From Robiginitomaculum sp. (GTDB lineage Bacteria > Pseudomonadota > Alphaproteobacteria > Caulobacterales > Maricaulaceae): a stretch of DNA of 64,000 nucleotides. Numbering within the stretch: the stretch's first letter is position 1; each line of letters begins with the position of its first letter. Below the pieces are notes generated by a model. That model was not told where the DNA came from. It saw only the letters and a program-made list of their open reading frames with translations, and did no database searches. Made by a program: the position numbers and the translations under genes. The stretch spans positions 180,753-244,752 of the forward strand of contig NVWK01000005.1 of assembly GCA_002733605.1 (NCBI GenBank). The letters are read 5' to 3'. Below are positions 36,607 through 46,829 of the stretch, piece by piece.

Positions 36607-36678
36607 GTGAAAGCACATATTACGATAGCTCTTATTGCAGGATTTCTTGTTGGATGTTCCGGCTCGCCAAGTAAGTAG
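36607..36678 (+). CDS. candidate entericidin-like mini-lipoprotein
   Basis: A 23-codon frame from GTG 36607 encodes a basic N-terminus, a hydrophobic run and a perfect lipobox LVGC at residues 14-17, then SGSPSK. This is the layout of entericidin-like small lipoproteins. AAGG about 10 bases upstream is a weak ribosome site. It overlaps a better-supported antisense mini-ORF, so at most one of the two may be real. Confidence 0.3.
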   Translation: MKAHITIALIAGFLVGCSGSPSK

Positions 36679-36730
36679 AAACACCGATACCAACACCCGA
36701 TGCCAATATGAATGCCAACATAAATTTCAT
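36632..36730 (-). CDS. candidate 32-residue single-helix membrane protein
   Basis: From ATG 36730 the minus strand encodes 32 residues: a short basic start, a glycine-rich hydrophobic helix (FMLAFILASGVGIGVSTYLA) and the polar tail SRNIQQEILQ. A strong GGAGG ribosome site (bases 36737-36741 on the opposite strand) is spaced 6 bases from the ATG. It is unlike known toxins by eye. It runs antisense to the candidate mini-lipoprotein. Confidence 0.45.
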   Translation of the reverse strand: MKFMLAFILASGVGIGVSTYLASRNIQQEILQ

Positions 36731-36935
36731 CACCTGCCTCCATTGTTTATGCATTTATATTAGAGGCATTGATACGGCGGCATATTAGCATTTGTGCGTA
36801 TATTCACATGTGTGCGAATTGCCCTCATCCGGTGCACGAAAGAAGACAACAACCTTCCTATAAAAATAGCTTTACTCCCGCATATTCGGTAACGTAACGT
36901 ATTTGCGTAAACAGTGAATGATTTAGGGGAAGCGG

Positions 36936-38531
36936 ATGATACTGGGAAAATTACTGATTGGTGGAGAATGGCAATTAGGGGAAGCTGGGCATTTCAATGC
37001 CGTTAATCCGGCTACGGGAGACACGCTACCGGTTCAATACTCCAAAGCGAGCGCCGAACAAATTTCCGCCGCCGCCAGTGCCGCCAATATTGCATTTGCC
37101 AGTTACAGAAATACCAGCCTCAAAGATCGCGCCGGTTTTTTGAATGCCTGCGCTGATGAAATCATGGCACTAGGGGATGAACTTCTCGAGTGTATGCAAT
37201 CCGAAACAGGATACCCGCGTGGACGCTGCGAAGGTGAGCGTGGGCGCACAGTTGGCCAATTGCGTATGTTTGCCGATTATATTCAGAGCGGAGACCATCT
37301 GGACCCCCGCATAGACATGGCACGGCCTGATAGACAGCCTCTCCCCCGCCCGGATCTGCGATTTTTAAATCAGGCCCTTGGTGTGGTTGCCGTGTTTGCT
37401 GTCAGCAATTTTCCGCTCGCCTATTCAACGGCGGGTGGTGATAGCGCCTCTGCCCTTGCCGCAGGGTGCCCTGTGATCGTAAAAGGTCATGTCTCCCACC
37501 CCGGCACAGGCGAACTTGTTGCGCAAGCTTTGGCTATAGCCGCACAAAAGACCGGCATGCCCGGCGGGGTCATTAGCTTTGTGCAGGGCGATGACAAAAT
37601 TGGTGGCGCAGCTCTGATCAACGCGCCCGAGGTAAAAGCGATTGGCTTTACCGGTTCCATAGGTGGCGGCACGGCTATTTACCGCATGGCTGCGCTACGT
37701 CCTGAACCCATTCCCGTTTTTGCTGAAATGGGCAGTATCAATCCGGTGGTGTTCTTGCCCGAAACATTAGCGCAATCGGCTGAACAGCTGGCGACAGGTT
37801 TTGTTGGCTCGCTGACTTTGGGGTCGGGACAGTTTTGCGTCAATCCAGGCTTGCTCATTGCCCTTGAGGAGGATGGTCTACAACGGTTTATGGACACGGT
37901 TAAAACGACGCTCGAAACCGCACCCGCAGGCGTCATGCTCAACCAAAATATTTGCAATAGTTATCAGCGGGGCAACGGTACATTTGCAAACCATCCCGCG
38001 ATGGAGCTGATTGCCGAAGGTCAAGTGGCGGTTCAGGCAGAAGGCTTTTATGCACAGGCAAAACTATACTCTACCAGTGCCGAGAACTATCTTGCCAACC
38101 CCGAATTAAGCGAAGAAGTGTTCGGCCCGACATCCGTATTGGTGGTGTGTAAAACGATTGATGAAATCCATCAGGTGATTTCCAGCCTCGGCGGGCAGTT
38201 GACCGGTACGGTTCACGGGACCGAAAACGAGTTAACCGACAATGCCATGCTTCTCCAACTTCTTGGTCAAAAAGCCGGACGTCTCGTGATTAACGGCTTC
38301 CCTACAGGCGTAGAGGTTTGCCCGACAATGGTACATGGTGGCCCCTACCCTGCCTCTACAGATGCGCGTTTCACGGCTGTCGGTACGGCCGCCATCAAGA
38401 GATTTGTGCGCCCTGTCTGTTACCAAAACTTCCCGCAAGCGCTGTTGCCGGAAGCCTTGCAAAATGCAAACCCTTTGGATATTCTAAGAACCGTAGACGG
38501 GGAAAAGACCAAAACAACAATTTCTACATAG
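36936..38531 (+). CDS. 2,5-dioxovalerate (alpha-ketoglutaric semialdehyde) dehydrogenase
   Basis: A 531-residue aldehyde dehydrogenase of the group that oxidises 2-oxoglutarate semialdehyde to 2-oxoglutarate in non-phosphorylative pentose and sugar-acid pathways. The catalytic cysteine is C301 in QFCVNPG and the general base is E264 in AEMGSINP. The nucleotide-binding FTGSIGGG lies at about 238-245. The group is distinguished from ordinary ALDHs by its long N-terminal part and the CVNPG motif. AGGGGA precedes ATG 36936. It is the first gene of the module; the dehydratase follows after a 106-base gap that carries a palindromic operator. The cofactor (NADP or NAD) is not certain. Confidence 0.9.
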   Translation: MILGKLLIGGEWQLGEAGHFNAVNPATGDTLPVQYSKASAEQISAAASAANIAFASYRNTSLKDRAGFLNACADEIMALGDELLECMQSETGYPRGRCEGERGRTVGQLRMFADYIQSGDHLDPRIDMARPDRQPLPRPDLRFLNQALGVVAVFAVSNFPLAYSTAGGDSASALAAGCPVIVKGHVSHPGTGELVAQALAIAAQKTGMPGGVISFVQGDDKIGGAALINAPEVKAIGFTGSIGGGTAIYRMAALRPEPIPVFAEMGSINPVVFLPETLAQSAEQLATGFVGSLTLGSGQFCVNPGLLIALEEDGLQRFMDTVKTTLETAPAGVMLNQNICNSYQRGNGTFANHPAMELIAEGQVAVQAEGFYAQAKLYSTSAENYLANPELSEEVFGPTSVLVVCKTIDEIHQVISSLGGQLTGTVHGTENELTDNAMLLQLLGQKAGRLVINGFPTGVEVCPTMVHGGPYPASTDARFTAVGTAAIKRFVRPVCYQNFPQALLPEALQNANPLDILRTVDGEKTKTTIST

Positions 38532-38573
38532 GGAATGACGCATTCAATATAGGCGAATTGTTGCGTTAATAAA

Positions 38574-38587
38574 TGATAGCGCTATCA
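38574..38587. promoter_or_regulatory. LacI/GalR-type palindromic operator
   Basis: TGATAGCGCTATCA is a perfect 14-bp palindrome with the central CG step typical of LacI-family operators, and it is close to sugar operators of Caulobacter relatives. It lies 50 bases before the GTG start of the dehydratase gene. Repression by a LacI-type protein responding to a sugar acid is likely; no such repressor is encoded in the window. Confidence 0.65.
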
Positions 38588-38637
38588 ATGATTTGTGCTT
38601 AAAAGAGATATGTAATAATTATATTTGGGGAATACAG

Positions 38638-40356
38638 GTGAAGAAAAAGAAGCTCCGCAGCCAAGACTGGTTTGGAGGCAATGACAAGATGGGATTTGTC
38701 CATCGGTCATGGCTTCGCAATCAAGGCTATCCTGATGATCATTTTCGCGGCAAGCCCGTTATCGGCATTTGCAATACATGGTCGGAGTTGACCCCGTGTA
38801 ACGGGCATTTGCGCGAGTTCGCAGAATTCGTGAAAAAGGGTGTGTTGGAGGCCGGAGGTTTCCCTCTCGAATTTCCAGTGATGTCGCTAGGCGAAACCAT
38901 TATGCGCCCGACTACAATGTTATTTCGCAATCTGGTGAGTATGGATGTGGAAGAATCTATTCGGGCCAATCCTTTGGACGGCATTGTGTTGTTAACCGGC
39001 TGTGACAAAACGACGCCGTCAACAATTATGGGCGCATGCAGTGTCGATTTGCCGACCATTGTTGTGCCGGGTGGCCCGATGCTGAACGGTAAATTTCGCG
39101 GCGGTGAAATCGGGTCTGGCTCGTTTAACTGGGCGATTAAAGAGGGACAGAAAACCGGTGAGTTTTCGGATGAAGATTTACTGGAAGCCGAGATTTGTGC
39201 TTCGCGCAGTCAGGGCCATTGCAATACGATGGGCACGGCATCGACCATGGCGACGATGGCAGAAGTGTTGGGGCTGACCTTGCCCAATGCCTCCTCTATT
39301 CCTGCCGTCGATTCCCGCAAGAAAGTCATGGCGCAATTGGCGGGGCGGCGCATTGTCGATATGGTGCGTGAAGATTTGACGCTCTCGAAAATACTGGTGC
39401 GGAAAGCATTTGAAAACGCCATTAAAGTCAATGCAGCCGTGGGTGGATCCACAAATCTTATCATTCATTTACAGGCGATTGCAGGGCGCATTGGTGTCGC
39501 GTTAAAACTGCAAGATTTTGATGATCTGGGTAGTGATATGCCTTTGCTGGTGAACTTGATGCCGTCCGGTAAATATCTGATGGAAGATTATTTTTATGCG
39601 GGTGGGCTTCCAGTTGTCATGAAGGAATTGGGCGATTTGATTGAGCAAAACATCATTACGGTCAACGGAAAAACCTTTACGGAAAATTACGCCAAAGCGC
39701 CGTGCTATAACCGCGATGTCATTTACACCCGTGATAAACCCTTGCAAGAAAATGCGGGCATTGCCGTCCTTACAGGCAATCTTTGTGAAAACGGGGCGGT
39801 GATAAAACCGTCTGCTGCCTCGAAAAAACTTATGCAACATACGGGGCGGGCCGTGGTGTTCGAGACCATGGAAGATTATCATGACCGTATCGACGATCCC
39901 GATCTGGATATTGATGAAAACTGCGTCATTGTCCTCAAAGGTGTTGGCCCGAAAGGCTATCCCGGCATGCCGGAAGTGGGCAATGTCGATCTGCCTGAAA
40001 AGCTGATTTTAAAAGGCGTCAAGGACATGGTGCGCATTTCCGATGGACGGATGAGCGGCACGGCCTACGGCACGGTTGTCCTTCATATCTCGCCGGAATC
40101 GACCATTGGCGGCACGCTGGCGCTGGTGGAAAACGGTGATCTTATCGAGTTGGATGTGCCTGCGCGCAAACTGCAATTGCTAGTCGATGATGAAGAGTTA
40201 CAACGACGTCGTGACAACTGGCAAGCGCCGGAACCAATGGCGACGCGCGGCTATGTCAAAATTTATATCGACCATGTGCAACAGGCGGATCAGGGCGCAG
40301 ACCTTGACGTGCTTGTGGGAAAATCGGGGAGCAAAGTTGACCGCGATTTACATTAA
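38638..40356 (+). CDS. IlvD/Edd-family sugar-acid dehydratase (L-arabinonate dehydratase-like)
   Basis: A 572-residue dehydratase from GTG 38638, chosen because GGGG at 38627-38630 is well placed; upstream in-frame codons look untranslated. The three iron-sulfur-cluster cysteines are C54 (TPCNGH), C122 (GCDKTTPS) and C195 (GHCNTMG). Their spacing equals that of the characterised L-arabinonate dehydratase (C59/C127/C200). The active-site serine block RMSGTAYGT is present. The enzyme dehydrates a pentonate or hexonate to a 2-keto-3-deoxy acid in the cytoplasm. The FAH-family dehydratase and the semialdehyde dehydrogenase beside it favour a pentonate such as L-arabinonate or D-xylonate, although D-fuconate-type substrates are possible. 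Confidence 0.9.
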   Translation: MKKKKLRSQDWFGGNDKMGFVHRSWLRNQGYPDDHFRGKPVIGICNTWSELTPCNGHLREFAEFVKKGVLEAGGFPLEFPVMSLGETIMRPTTMLFRNLVSMDVEESIRANPLDGIVLLTGCDKTTPSTIMGACSVDLPTIVVPGGPMLNGKFRGGEIGSGSFNWAIKEGQKTGEFSDEDLLEAEICASRSQGHCNTMGTASTMATMAEVLGLTLPNASSIPAVDSRKKVMAQLAGRRIVDMVREDLTLSKILVRKAFENAIKVNAAVGGSTNLIIHLQAIAGRIGVALKLQDFDDLGSDMPLLVNLMPSGKYLMEDYFYAGGLPVVMKELGDLIEQNIITVNGKTFTENYAKAPCYNRDVIYTRDKPLQENAGIAVLTGNLCENGAVIKPSAASKKLMQHTGRAVVFETMEDYHDRIDDPDLDIDENCVIVLKGVGPKGYPGMPEVGNVDLPEKLILKGVKDMVRISDGRMSGTAYGTVVLHISPESTIGGTLALVENGDLIELDVPARKLQLLVDDEELQRRRDNWQAPEPMATRGYVKIYIDHVQQADQGADLDVLVGKSGSKVDRDLH

Positions 40357-40395
40357 AGTATCGGTTAACGAGAATAATTATAAAGGGGAAGTGTT

Positions 40396-41724
40396 ATGTT
40401 GGTTTTGTGGTTGTTGGTAAGCGTCGCGTTCATTGTGTTGCTGACGGTGCGGTTCAAAGTACATCCCTTTATTGCTTTGTTGCTGGTCGCGATTGGCTAT
40501 GGATTTTTGGCGGGTATGCCGGCAGACGAAATCATAAAATCGGTTAATGAAGGGTTTGGCAAAACCCTCGGCAGTATCGGGCTGCTGATTATTCTCGGTG
40601 TAATTATTGGCGCCTTTATGGAAAATTCCGGTGGCGCCTATGCGATGGCTGAATGGGTGTTGAAGAAAACCGGTAAGAACCGGGTACCACTATCCATGGG
40701 CATTATGGGCTATTTTGTCTCTATCCCTGTTTTTGCCGATAGTGGTTTTTTGCTTCTACAACCGCTGAATAAAAGCCTGTCGAAGAAGGCTAAAATTTCG
40801 CTGGCCGGATCATCTATTGCGCTCGGCCTTGGCCTAACCGCCGCGCACACTATGGTGCCGCCAACGCCGGGCCCTATTGCCGCAGCAGGCTTGCTGGGTG
40901 CTGATTTAGGCCTGGTGATTGCAGTTGGCATACCGGTGAGTTTAATCGCTCTCTGTGCTTCTCTGGTCTTTGCGACAAAATATGCGGCCAAGACATGGAT
41001 TGATCCAAACCCGGATTTAACCGAAGCGCAAATCGCGGCCCGTCATAAAGACGCGCCCGGTGTAGGGAAAGCCGCCCTACCCGTCTTCGTGCCAATCCTC
41101 CTGATCCTGACCCGCTCGTTCTTAAAAGCCTTTCCTGATCTTACAGGGGCATGGGTGGATGCTTTGATGTTTGTCGGCGAGCCATTTATTGCCTTGTTGA
41201 TCGGTGTATTTCTGGCCTGTTTACTGCCGAAAAAATTCAAGACGGAGATGTTGTCTATGCAAGGTTGGGTCGGGAAAGCCCTGTCGGATTCAGCCTCGAT
41301 TATATTGATAACCGGCGCAGGTGGTATTTTCGGCATGGTGTTACGCAACTCCGGTATTGCCACGGTGATTGGAGATAGTTTGCAAACTGTCAATCTTGGA
41401 CTTTTCTTACCCTTTTTGATCGCGGCCGCTCTTAAATCTGCACAAGGTTCGTCAACGGTGGCACTGATTACGACAGCCTCGATTATATCGCCGCTCATGA
41501 CAACGCTTGGCTTTGATACGGCTATTCAAAAAGCGATTGTGGTGATCGCGATTGGGGCAGGCTCTGCCGTTGTCTCCCACGCCAACGACAGTTTCTTTTG
41601 GGTCGTGACCCAGATGTCGGGCATGGATGTTAAGCAAGGCTACAGGCTACATAGCCTTGGCACATTGGTGTTGGGGGGTTCGGCCTTCTTAACCTTGCTC
41701 GTTGTAAATATGGTTGTTGGATAA
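40396..41724 (+). CDS. GntP-family sugar-acid:proton symporter
   Basis: A 442-residue permease of the gluconate (GntP) family with about twelve membrane helices. Signatures include [30 protein letters not shown] and the C-terminal [15 protein letters not shown] and SHANDSFFW blocks. It imports aldonic acids across the inner membrane. GGGGAAG precedes ATG 40396. In this operon it should supply the pentonate used by the neighbouring dehydratase. It reaches almost to the next gene (4-base gap), consistent with one transcript. Confidence 0.92.
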   Translation: MLVLWLLVSVAFIVLLTVRFKVHPFIALLLVAIGYGFLAGMPADEIIKSVNEGFGKTLGSIGLLIILGVIIGAFMENSGGAYAMAEWVLKKTGKNRVPLSMGIMGYFVSIPVFADSGFLLLQPLNKSLSKKAKISLAGSSIALGLGLTAAHTMVPPTPGPIAAAGLLGADLGLVIAVGIPVSLIALCASLVFATKYAAKTWIDPNPDLTEAQIAARHKDAPGVGKAALPVFVPILLILTRSFLKAFPDLTGAWVDALMFVGEPFIALLIGVFLACLLPKKFKTEMLSMQGWVGKALSDSASIILITGAGGIFGMVLRNSGIATVIGDSLQTVNLGLFLPFLIAAALKSAQGSSTVALITTASIISPLMTTLGFDTAIQKAIVVIAIGAGSAVVSHANDSFFWVVTQMSGMDVKQGYRLHSLGTLVLGGSAFLTLLVVNMVVG

Positions 41725-41728
41725 GATT

Positions 41729-42565
41729 ATGAAACTCTACCGAACAAAAACGGGTGTCTTGCTGGAAACGGGCGGAGCCTATTATAGAGTACCGTGCGAG
41801 AACTGGGATGATCTCATCAATAATGACAACATTTTTCAAGATTTGAAACAGGCGATCCCGACATTTTCAAGTGTTGGAAATGGCGCGCGCGAAATAGAGG
41901 ACGGGCTTTTAATCCCTCTGCAAAGTCAGGAAATATGGGCGAGCGGGGTGACGTATCTGCGCAGTAAACAGGGCCGACAGGAAGAATCGGGTGCGACGGG
42001 CGGCGCAGATTTTTACCAACGTATCTACGAAGCCGAACGCCCGGAGTTATTTTTTAAAGCCAATGCCGCCAGAACCTCTGCCAGCGGTGAAAACATTCGT
42101 ATCCGCAAGGATTCTACATGGGATGTGCCGGAACCGGAATTGACATTGGTAATGACGGCCAGCAGCAAAATCATCGGCTACACAATTGGAAATGATGTCA
42201 GTTCGCGTAGTATAGAAGGTGAAAACCCGCTGTATTTGCCGCAAGCGAAAACCTATGATGGCTGCGCGGCGGTCGGGCCTTGTATATTGCTCACCGAAGC
42301 GCCTCTCGACCCGCAGACCCAAATTCATTTGAATATCGAACGCGCAGGCACATCCATTTTTTCAGACAGTATCGCGATCAATCAAATCACCCGAAAGTTT
42401 ACAGACTTGGCCGAATTCTTGTACCGGGAGTGCAGCTTCCCTTATGGCGCCCTGTTGATGACAGGCACAGGCATCGTGCCGGACAGTGGGTTTACACTAA
42501 AATCAGGAGATGTCGTCAGTATTGAAATCGACGGCATCGGGCGCTTGAAAAACGCTGTGGCTTAG
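41729..42565 (+). CDS. fumarylacetoacetate-hydrolase-family 2-keto-3-deoxypentonate dehydratase (probable)
   Basis: A 278-residue FAH-superfamily enzyme starting at ATG 41729. The metal ligands are likely E135 and E137 (VPEPELTL) and D156 (GNDVSSRS), with K174 in QAKTYDG as catalytic lysine. The [17 protein letters not shown] region is characteristic of the sugar-acid branch that converts 2-keto-3-deoxypentonates to 2,5-dioxopentanoate. Its product would be the substrate of the semialdehyde dehydrogenase at the head of the module. Its stop codon overlaps the convergent ABC permease gene (TTAG), leaving no room for a terminator. Assignment to this step rather than an aldolase-like or decarboxylase role relies on context. 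Confidence 0.82.
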   Translation: MKLYRTKTGVLLETGGAYYRVPCENWDDLINNDNIFQDLKQAIPTFSSVGNGAREIEDGLLIPLQSQEIWASGVTYLRSKQGRQEESGATGGADFYQRIYEAERPELFFKANAARTSASGENIRIRKDSTWDVPEPELTLVMTASSKIIGYTIGNDVSSRSIEGENPLYLPQAKTYDGCAAVGPCILLTEAPLDPQTQIHLNIERAGTSIFSDSIAINQITRKFTDLAEFLYRECSFPYGALLMTGTGIVPDSGFTLKSGDVVSIEIDGIGRLKNAVA

Positions 42566-45096
42566 ACGGAGCGAAGGACTTGTGCGGGGCGGCGGGCCAA
42601 TGTTGAAATGCCAACGCTCATACCGCCAATGGCCGAGATAAGAATGGCAAGCCCAATCACAAGCGCGACTTCGTGCCACGGAAATGTCCATTGTGCTTCG
42701 AAAACCTGCGTGACAATAGGATAGGCACCCGCGACCCCGATCGCGGCCCCGATCAGCGCGCCTGCCCCGCCTGCAAAGGCGAACTCGCCAGCATAAAGGC
42801 GCAAGATTTCACCACGCTTGGCCCCGAAAACTTTCAACAGAGCCGCCTCGCTTCGGCGCTTGTTCGCCATAGCCGCAAATGCGCCTAGTAACACCAGCAG
42901 ACCTGCGATTGTGACCACACCGGCGGCGGCATTAACGGCGACCGCGATGCTGGCAAACAGTTTGGCGGCAGTTGCCAATGCAGAGCGGGTTTGAAAGACA
43001 ATGACATCCGGCAAGGTTTCGCCCAACGCATCAATGATTTTAGTTTCATTCTCGGACGGGGTTTTGGCAATCGCCACATGATAGGGTTTTGCCGCCTCCA
43101 ATGTGCCGGGCGAGAAGATAAATGCCGTGTTGGCACCAATGCTAAAGCTCCCCCATTCCACCGTTCTCAGAGACCCGACACGGGCCGTGACATCGCGGCC
43201 AAAGACACGAAACCCGATCTCGTCGCCAACGCCTATGTGCAGTCCCGCCGCCGCGTCCGCCTCGACCGAGACAAGAAGCGGGCCAGCATAGTCCTGGGCC
43301 CACCATTGCCCTTCGGTCAAGACCGTGTCCTTAGGCTGGTCTGCCAGATAGGTGACACTGGTTTCACCTCGGATCACCCAGCGTTCAGACCTTGCCACAT
43401 TTTCTGCGACAATTGGTGCGCCTTTCAAAGACATGACACGGACCAGAAGAAACGGGGCACGGCGGAATTTGTCAGCATCTTTCAAATCCAGCCCGTTATC
43501 TGCCAAAATCCGGTCGAAATGGTCGATACTATCATTGGGAATTTGCGAGAATACGAGCGAAGGGGCATTGGACGGTGCGGTTTCGCTGATCTGGCGCAGG
43601 AGATTTATCTGCACAGAGGCCACGAGCGTCAGTAGTGCCAAACCCATACCAAGCGCGGGCACAATTGTCGGTGCCAATGATCCGACACCGCCAAGATTTG
43701 CCAACGTCAATCGCCAAAGACCTACTGTGCGTCCAGATAAATACTTGGCAAGTTTACGGATAAAATAGGCCGCACATAAAAACACACCCCAGGCAATAAC
43801 AGCGCCGACGAGTAAAGCGGCCGTGAGCGGCGGGCGGTCGCTGGTCGCGATCGCAATACCGGCAAGCAGTGCGGCCGCCGCCAATGACCAGAGGCGTTCG
43901 AACCACGGCGTCGGGGTTTTGGTTTCGTCTGACAGGCGGCGAAACAATGCGGAAGGCCGCGTGGCCCGGGCCCGACCAATGGCCGGCAAAGCAAAGACGG
44001 CAGCGGCCAGTACACCGAGAACAAAGGCTTTTATGAGCGGGAGCGGGTACACGCCCAAGGCTTGCGGCAACGGTATGGCATCACCGGAAAACGCTGTCAG
44101 CAGATAAGGGGTAGCTGCGCCAATTATGACGCCGCCAATAGCACCGAGGACAGCCAAAAGACCCAGTTGAATAAGATAGGCGGCACGGATGGTTTTCGAG
44201 TCTGCGCCGAGGGCTTTCAAGGCGGCAATCGATTCAATACGTGTGTCGAGAAAAGCTATGGTGGCTTGCGACACCCCGACACCGCCCGCCACGAGGGCGG
44301 CAATGCCGATAATGGCCAGAAAACTGTTGAGCGTGTTCAAAAGATTTTGCAGCCCGTCGACGGCGTCTGCGGGGCTACGGAGCCGGATGCCTGCCTTGTC
44401 TAAACCCTGTTCTTCAAACTCCGCCTTAACGGTCTCGAAATCAGTGCCCGAATTTAGAACAACACGAAACCCCGACCGGAACAATTGCCCCTCGCTAAAT
44501 CTGTCCGCGGCGATAAGCGCGTCTAAATGTATCAAGGCTTCCGGTGTAAATGAACCGGGCGTCCCTATGCGGTCAGGCAGGGCATCAACACGCGCACGCA
44601 CCACTGCCGGGATAGAACCCAATGTAACCGGATCGCCAACATCAAGTTCAAAAGCATCTAGAAAAGACTGGCTAACGACAATACCCCAGCGCTCGTCCTG
44701 ATAGTCAAGTGCGGTTTGTAGTTCAGCCTCACCACCGCTCAGAGTGGCTTTTCCAATCAACGGAAACTGGCTATCAACGGCGCGCACATCCACTTTCTGG
44801 CGGCGTTCGCCTGCACTTGCCATGACATCAATTGCGGCGCTTTGGGTCACAAGGCCCAAGCCATTTATAAAGGCACGTTCATCTGTGGTGGGCAGGCGTT
44901 GGCGTATAGAAAACATAGCGTCACCGCCCAGAAGCACACGCGCCTCTCCTGCAAGGCCGCGTGTAAACACTTCGGTGACCGAGCCTGACGACGCGATCGC
45001 ACTGGTGCCCAACACAAGGCATGCCAGATAAATCCAGAACCCTTTCAGACCGCCTGAAAGTTCCCGAAGACCAATCCTGAGCGCAACACGGTTCAT
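42562..45096 (-). CDS. FtsX-like ABC transporter permease (YbbP-like)
   Basis: An 844-residue inner-membrane protein with two FtsX-like halves: an N-terminal helix with a large periplasmic domain, four-helix clusters near 255-385 and 710-840, and intervening helices. The last residues [11 protein letters not shown] are typical of the family. It works with the ATPase encoded immediately upstream (4-base overlap). In Escherichia coli the corresponding pair, YbbA-YbbP, lies divergent from tesA exactly as here. The transported substrate is unknown; mechanical extraction of envelope molecules is the usual proposal for this superfamily. Confidence 0.9.
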   Translation of the reverse strand: MNRVALRIGLRELSGGLKGFWIYLACLVLGTSAIASSGSVTEVFTRGLAGEARVLLGGDAMFSIRQRLPTTDERAFINGLGLVTQSAAIDVMASAGERRQKVDVRAVDSQFPLIGKATLSGGEAELQTALDYQDERWGIVVSQSFLDAFELDVGDPVTLGSIPAVVRARVDALPDRIGTPGSFTPEALIHLDALIAADRFSEGQLFRSGFRVVLNSGTDFETVKAEFEEQGLDKAGIRLRSPADAVDGLQNLLNTLNSFLAIIGIAALVAGGVGVSQATIAFLDTRIESIAALKALGADSKTIRAAYLIQLGLLAVLGAIGGVIIGAATPYLLTAFSGDAIPLPQALGVYPLPLIKAFVLGVLAAAVFALPAIGRARATRPSALFRRLSDETKTPTPWFERLWSLAAAALLAGIAIATSDRPPLTAALLVGAVIAWGVFLCAAYFIRKLAKYLSGRTVGLWRLTLANLGGVGSLAPTIVPALGMGLALLTLVASVQINLLRQISETAPSNAPSLVFSQIPNDSIDHFDRILADNGLDLKDADKFRRAPFLLVRVMSLKGAPIVAENVARSERWVIRGETSVTYLADQPKDTVLTEGQWWAQDYAGPLLVSVEADAAAGLHIGVGDEIGFRVFGRDVTARVGSLRTVEWGSFSIGANTAFIFSPGTLEAAKPYHVAIAKTPSENETKIIDALGETLPDVIVFQTRSALATAAKLFASIAVAVNAAAGVVTIAGLLVLLGAFAAMANKRRSEAALLKVFGAKRGEILRLYAGEFAFAGGAGALIGAAIGVAGAYPIVTQVFEAQWTFPWHEVALVIGLAILISAIGGMSVGISTLARRPAQVLRSV

Positions 45097-45758
45097 ACAA
45101 TCCGCCCATCTTGCATGGTCACGATCCTGTCCGCACGGCGTGCAAGTTCCGGGTCATGGGTGACAAGGATAAGCGTTGCGCCTCTGTCTTTGGCACGGGC
45201 AAATAACATATCGGCCACCCCTGCCCCTGTCACCGCATCGAGATTGCCCGTGGGTTCATCTGCGAAAATAAGCTCGGGGTTCGAGGCCAAGGCACGGGCA
45301 ACAGCCACGCGTTGGCATTCCCCGCCAGATAATTGTCCGGGGAAATGATGCAGACGGTCAGAAAGCCCGACCGCGTCCAGTGCGGCGCGGGCCCGCTGAT
45401 CGACATTGTCCAGATGTGCGATTTCCAAGGGTGCGCGAATATTATCAAAGGCCGACATGGTCGGCAGAAGGTGGAAAGATTGGAAAACCATGCTGACCCG
45501 TCCCCGGCGCAACATTGCCAAATCATCTTCGCTGCGCCCGTTCAGGTTTTCGCCTAACATAAAGACGTCGCCTGACGTGGCCTGTTCCAGACCTGCCGCT
45601 ACAGCAATCATCGAGGACTTGCCGGAACCGGACGGCCCGACAATGGCAATGCTCTCGCCTTTGTTGGCCGTAAAATCGACGCCCTTTAATATATCGACAG
45701 GGCCGGAGGCGGCGGGAAGTGTTAAGCTTACATTGGTCAATCTCAAAACTTCGCTCAT
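45093..45758 (-). CDS. ABC transporter ATP-binding protein (YbbA/LolD-like)
   Basis: A 221-residue ATPase of the MacB/LolD group. Walker A GPSGSGKS is near residue 40, the signature LSGGECQR near 145 and Walker B LIFADEPTGNLDAVTG near 165. It energises the FtsX-like permease with which it overlaps by 4 bases. The divergent tesA gene starts 110 bases away, matching the E. coli ybbA-tesA arrangement. Confidence 0.93.
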   Translation of the reverse strand: MSEVLRLTNVSLTLPAASGPVDILKGVDFTANKGESIAIVGPSGSGKSSMIAVAAGLEQATSGDVFMLGENLNGRSEDDLAMLRRGRVSMVFQSFHLLPTMSAFDNIRAPLEIAHLDNVDQRARAALDAVGLSDRLHHFPGQLSGGECQRVAVARALASNPELIFADEPTGNLDAVTGAGVADMLFARAKDRGATLILVTHDPELARRADRIVTMQDGRIV

Positions 45759-45802
45759 ATGCTCAATTCCTCTGGTTCGTCTGCAACATGGTCGAATACA
45801 TA

Positions 45803-45831
45803 TTGTCAGGCCAAATATATCTGTTTATCAA
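45803..45831 (+). promoter_or_regulatory. candidate promoter for tesA
   Basis: TTGTCA (45803-45808) and TATCAA (45826-45831), 17 bases apart, precede tesA by about 38 bases. A TATAAT hexamer at 45838-45843 is an alternative -10 element but lacks a good -35 at the right distance. Confidence 0.35.
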
Positions 45832-45868
45832 TAAATGTATAATCCCATGGTTCCACATGAGGCAAGAG

Positions 45869-46618
45869 ATGAAACTACCTGTTCACACAATGGTGATGCT
45901 ACTCACCCTCATGGCGACCGGTTTGACCCTCACGGGTTGCGGTGCCTCTGCTGATGACACTCCAATTGGCAAACCCGTACGCACAGTTGAAACTGCACCG
46001 CCAAACCCGACAAAAGAAAACACGGCACAGAATACAGAGGCGCGGGAAGGTTATCCCGTCATTGTCTTTCTCGGGGATAGTCTAACCGCAGGGTATGGGC
46101 TCTCCGCCAAGGACGCGCTTCCTGAACAGGTACAGGGCGAGTTTGACGCCATAGGCCTGCATACCAAAGTGATTAATGCGGGTGTTTCGGGTGATACATC
46201 TGCGAACGGGCTTGCCCGTTATGACTGGAGCGCTGGGTCGTTAAACCCGGATTTACTTATACTGGCGCTGGGGGCCAATGACTATTTACAAGGTATCTCA
46301 CCCGATGTGACGCGCGGGAATTTGAGCGCGATTTTGGAGCGGGCACACGCGGCAGAAACTTCAGTCATTCTTGTCGGCCTGCAACCCCGCTCCAAAAGCG
46401 GAGCTGATGATCGGGACATTGCTTTCGCCGCCATTTATCCAGAGCTGTCTACGCGCTTTGATGTGCCGCTTTTCCCGGCCATGCTTGCCGGGGTTAGAGA
46501 CACGCCAAGCCTGCTTCAAGCCGACGGTTTACATCCGACCAAGGAAGGGGTTTCTGTCATGGCAAAACGGCTTGCGCTTTATTTGACGCCAAGTATCAAA
46601 GCGCTTGAACCAAAATAG
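45869..46618 (+). CDS. tesA: TesA-like arylesterase/lysophospholipase L1, lipoprotein form
   Basis: A 249-residue SGNH (GDSL) hydrolase. The start is ATG 45869, with GAGG 6 bases before it; an ATG four codons earlier is possible. The signal peptide ends in the lipobox LTGC with C24, followed by a low-complexity linker (about 30-60), so it is probably lipid-anchored in the envelope. The catalytic blocks are GDSL with S71, G108 (GVSGDT), N137 (GAND), and D219/H222 in DGLHP. It hydrolyses acyl esters or thioesters, such as lysophospholipids. It is divergent from its usual ABC partners. Many TesA proteins are plain periplasmic, so the lipoprotein form is a small peculiarity. Confidence 0.9.
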   Translation: MKLPVHTMVMLLTLMATGLTLTGCGASADDTPIGKPVRTVETAPPNPTKENTAQNTEAREGYPVIVFLGDSLTAGYGLSAKDALPEQVQGEFDAIGLHTKVINAGVSGDTSANGLARYDWSAGSLNPDLLILALGANDYLQGISPDVTRGNLSAILERAHAAETSVILVGLQPRSKSGADDRDIAFAAIYPELSTRFDVPLFPAMLAGVRDTPSLLQADGLHPTKEGVSVMAKRLALYLTPSIKALEPK

Positions 46619-46829
46619 CGAGACGCAAAAACACTTTACATGCACAGAGTATATCGTCCCTTCTCGAATTGACGCAACTGTACCTTCCGCACAAGTTTCA
46701 ACCGTGTTTTATAACTTTCACACCAGTTCGGCTTGTCTGACACGACCCTGTGAATAAACCTTACAAATTCGGTCTTGCTTGGACTGCATCATCTCGCTAG
46801 AGATAAATGTTGAGGGGAATGTGAAGCTT

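Larger units (their letters stand above)
36497..36935. other. 439-base intergenic stretch with overlapping mini-ORFs
   Basis: This gap holds two candidate tiny genes on opposite strands (36607-36678 plus and 36632-36730 minus) and, further right, an A/T-rich stretch that probably contains the promoter for the sugar-acid operon starting at 36936. The repeat TAACGTAACGTA occurs about 50 bases before that start. No RNA gene is apparent. Confidence 0.5.
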
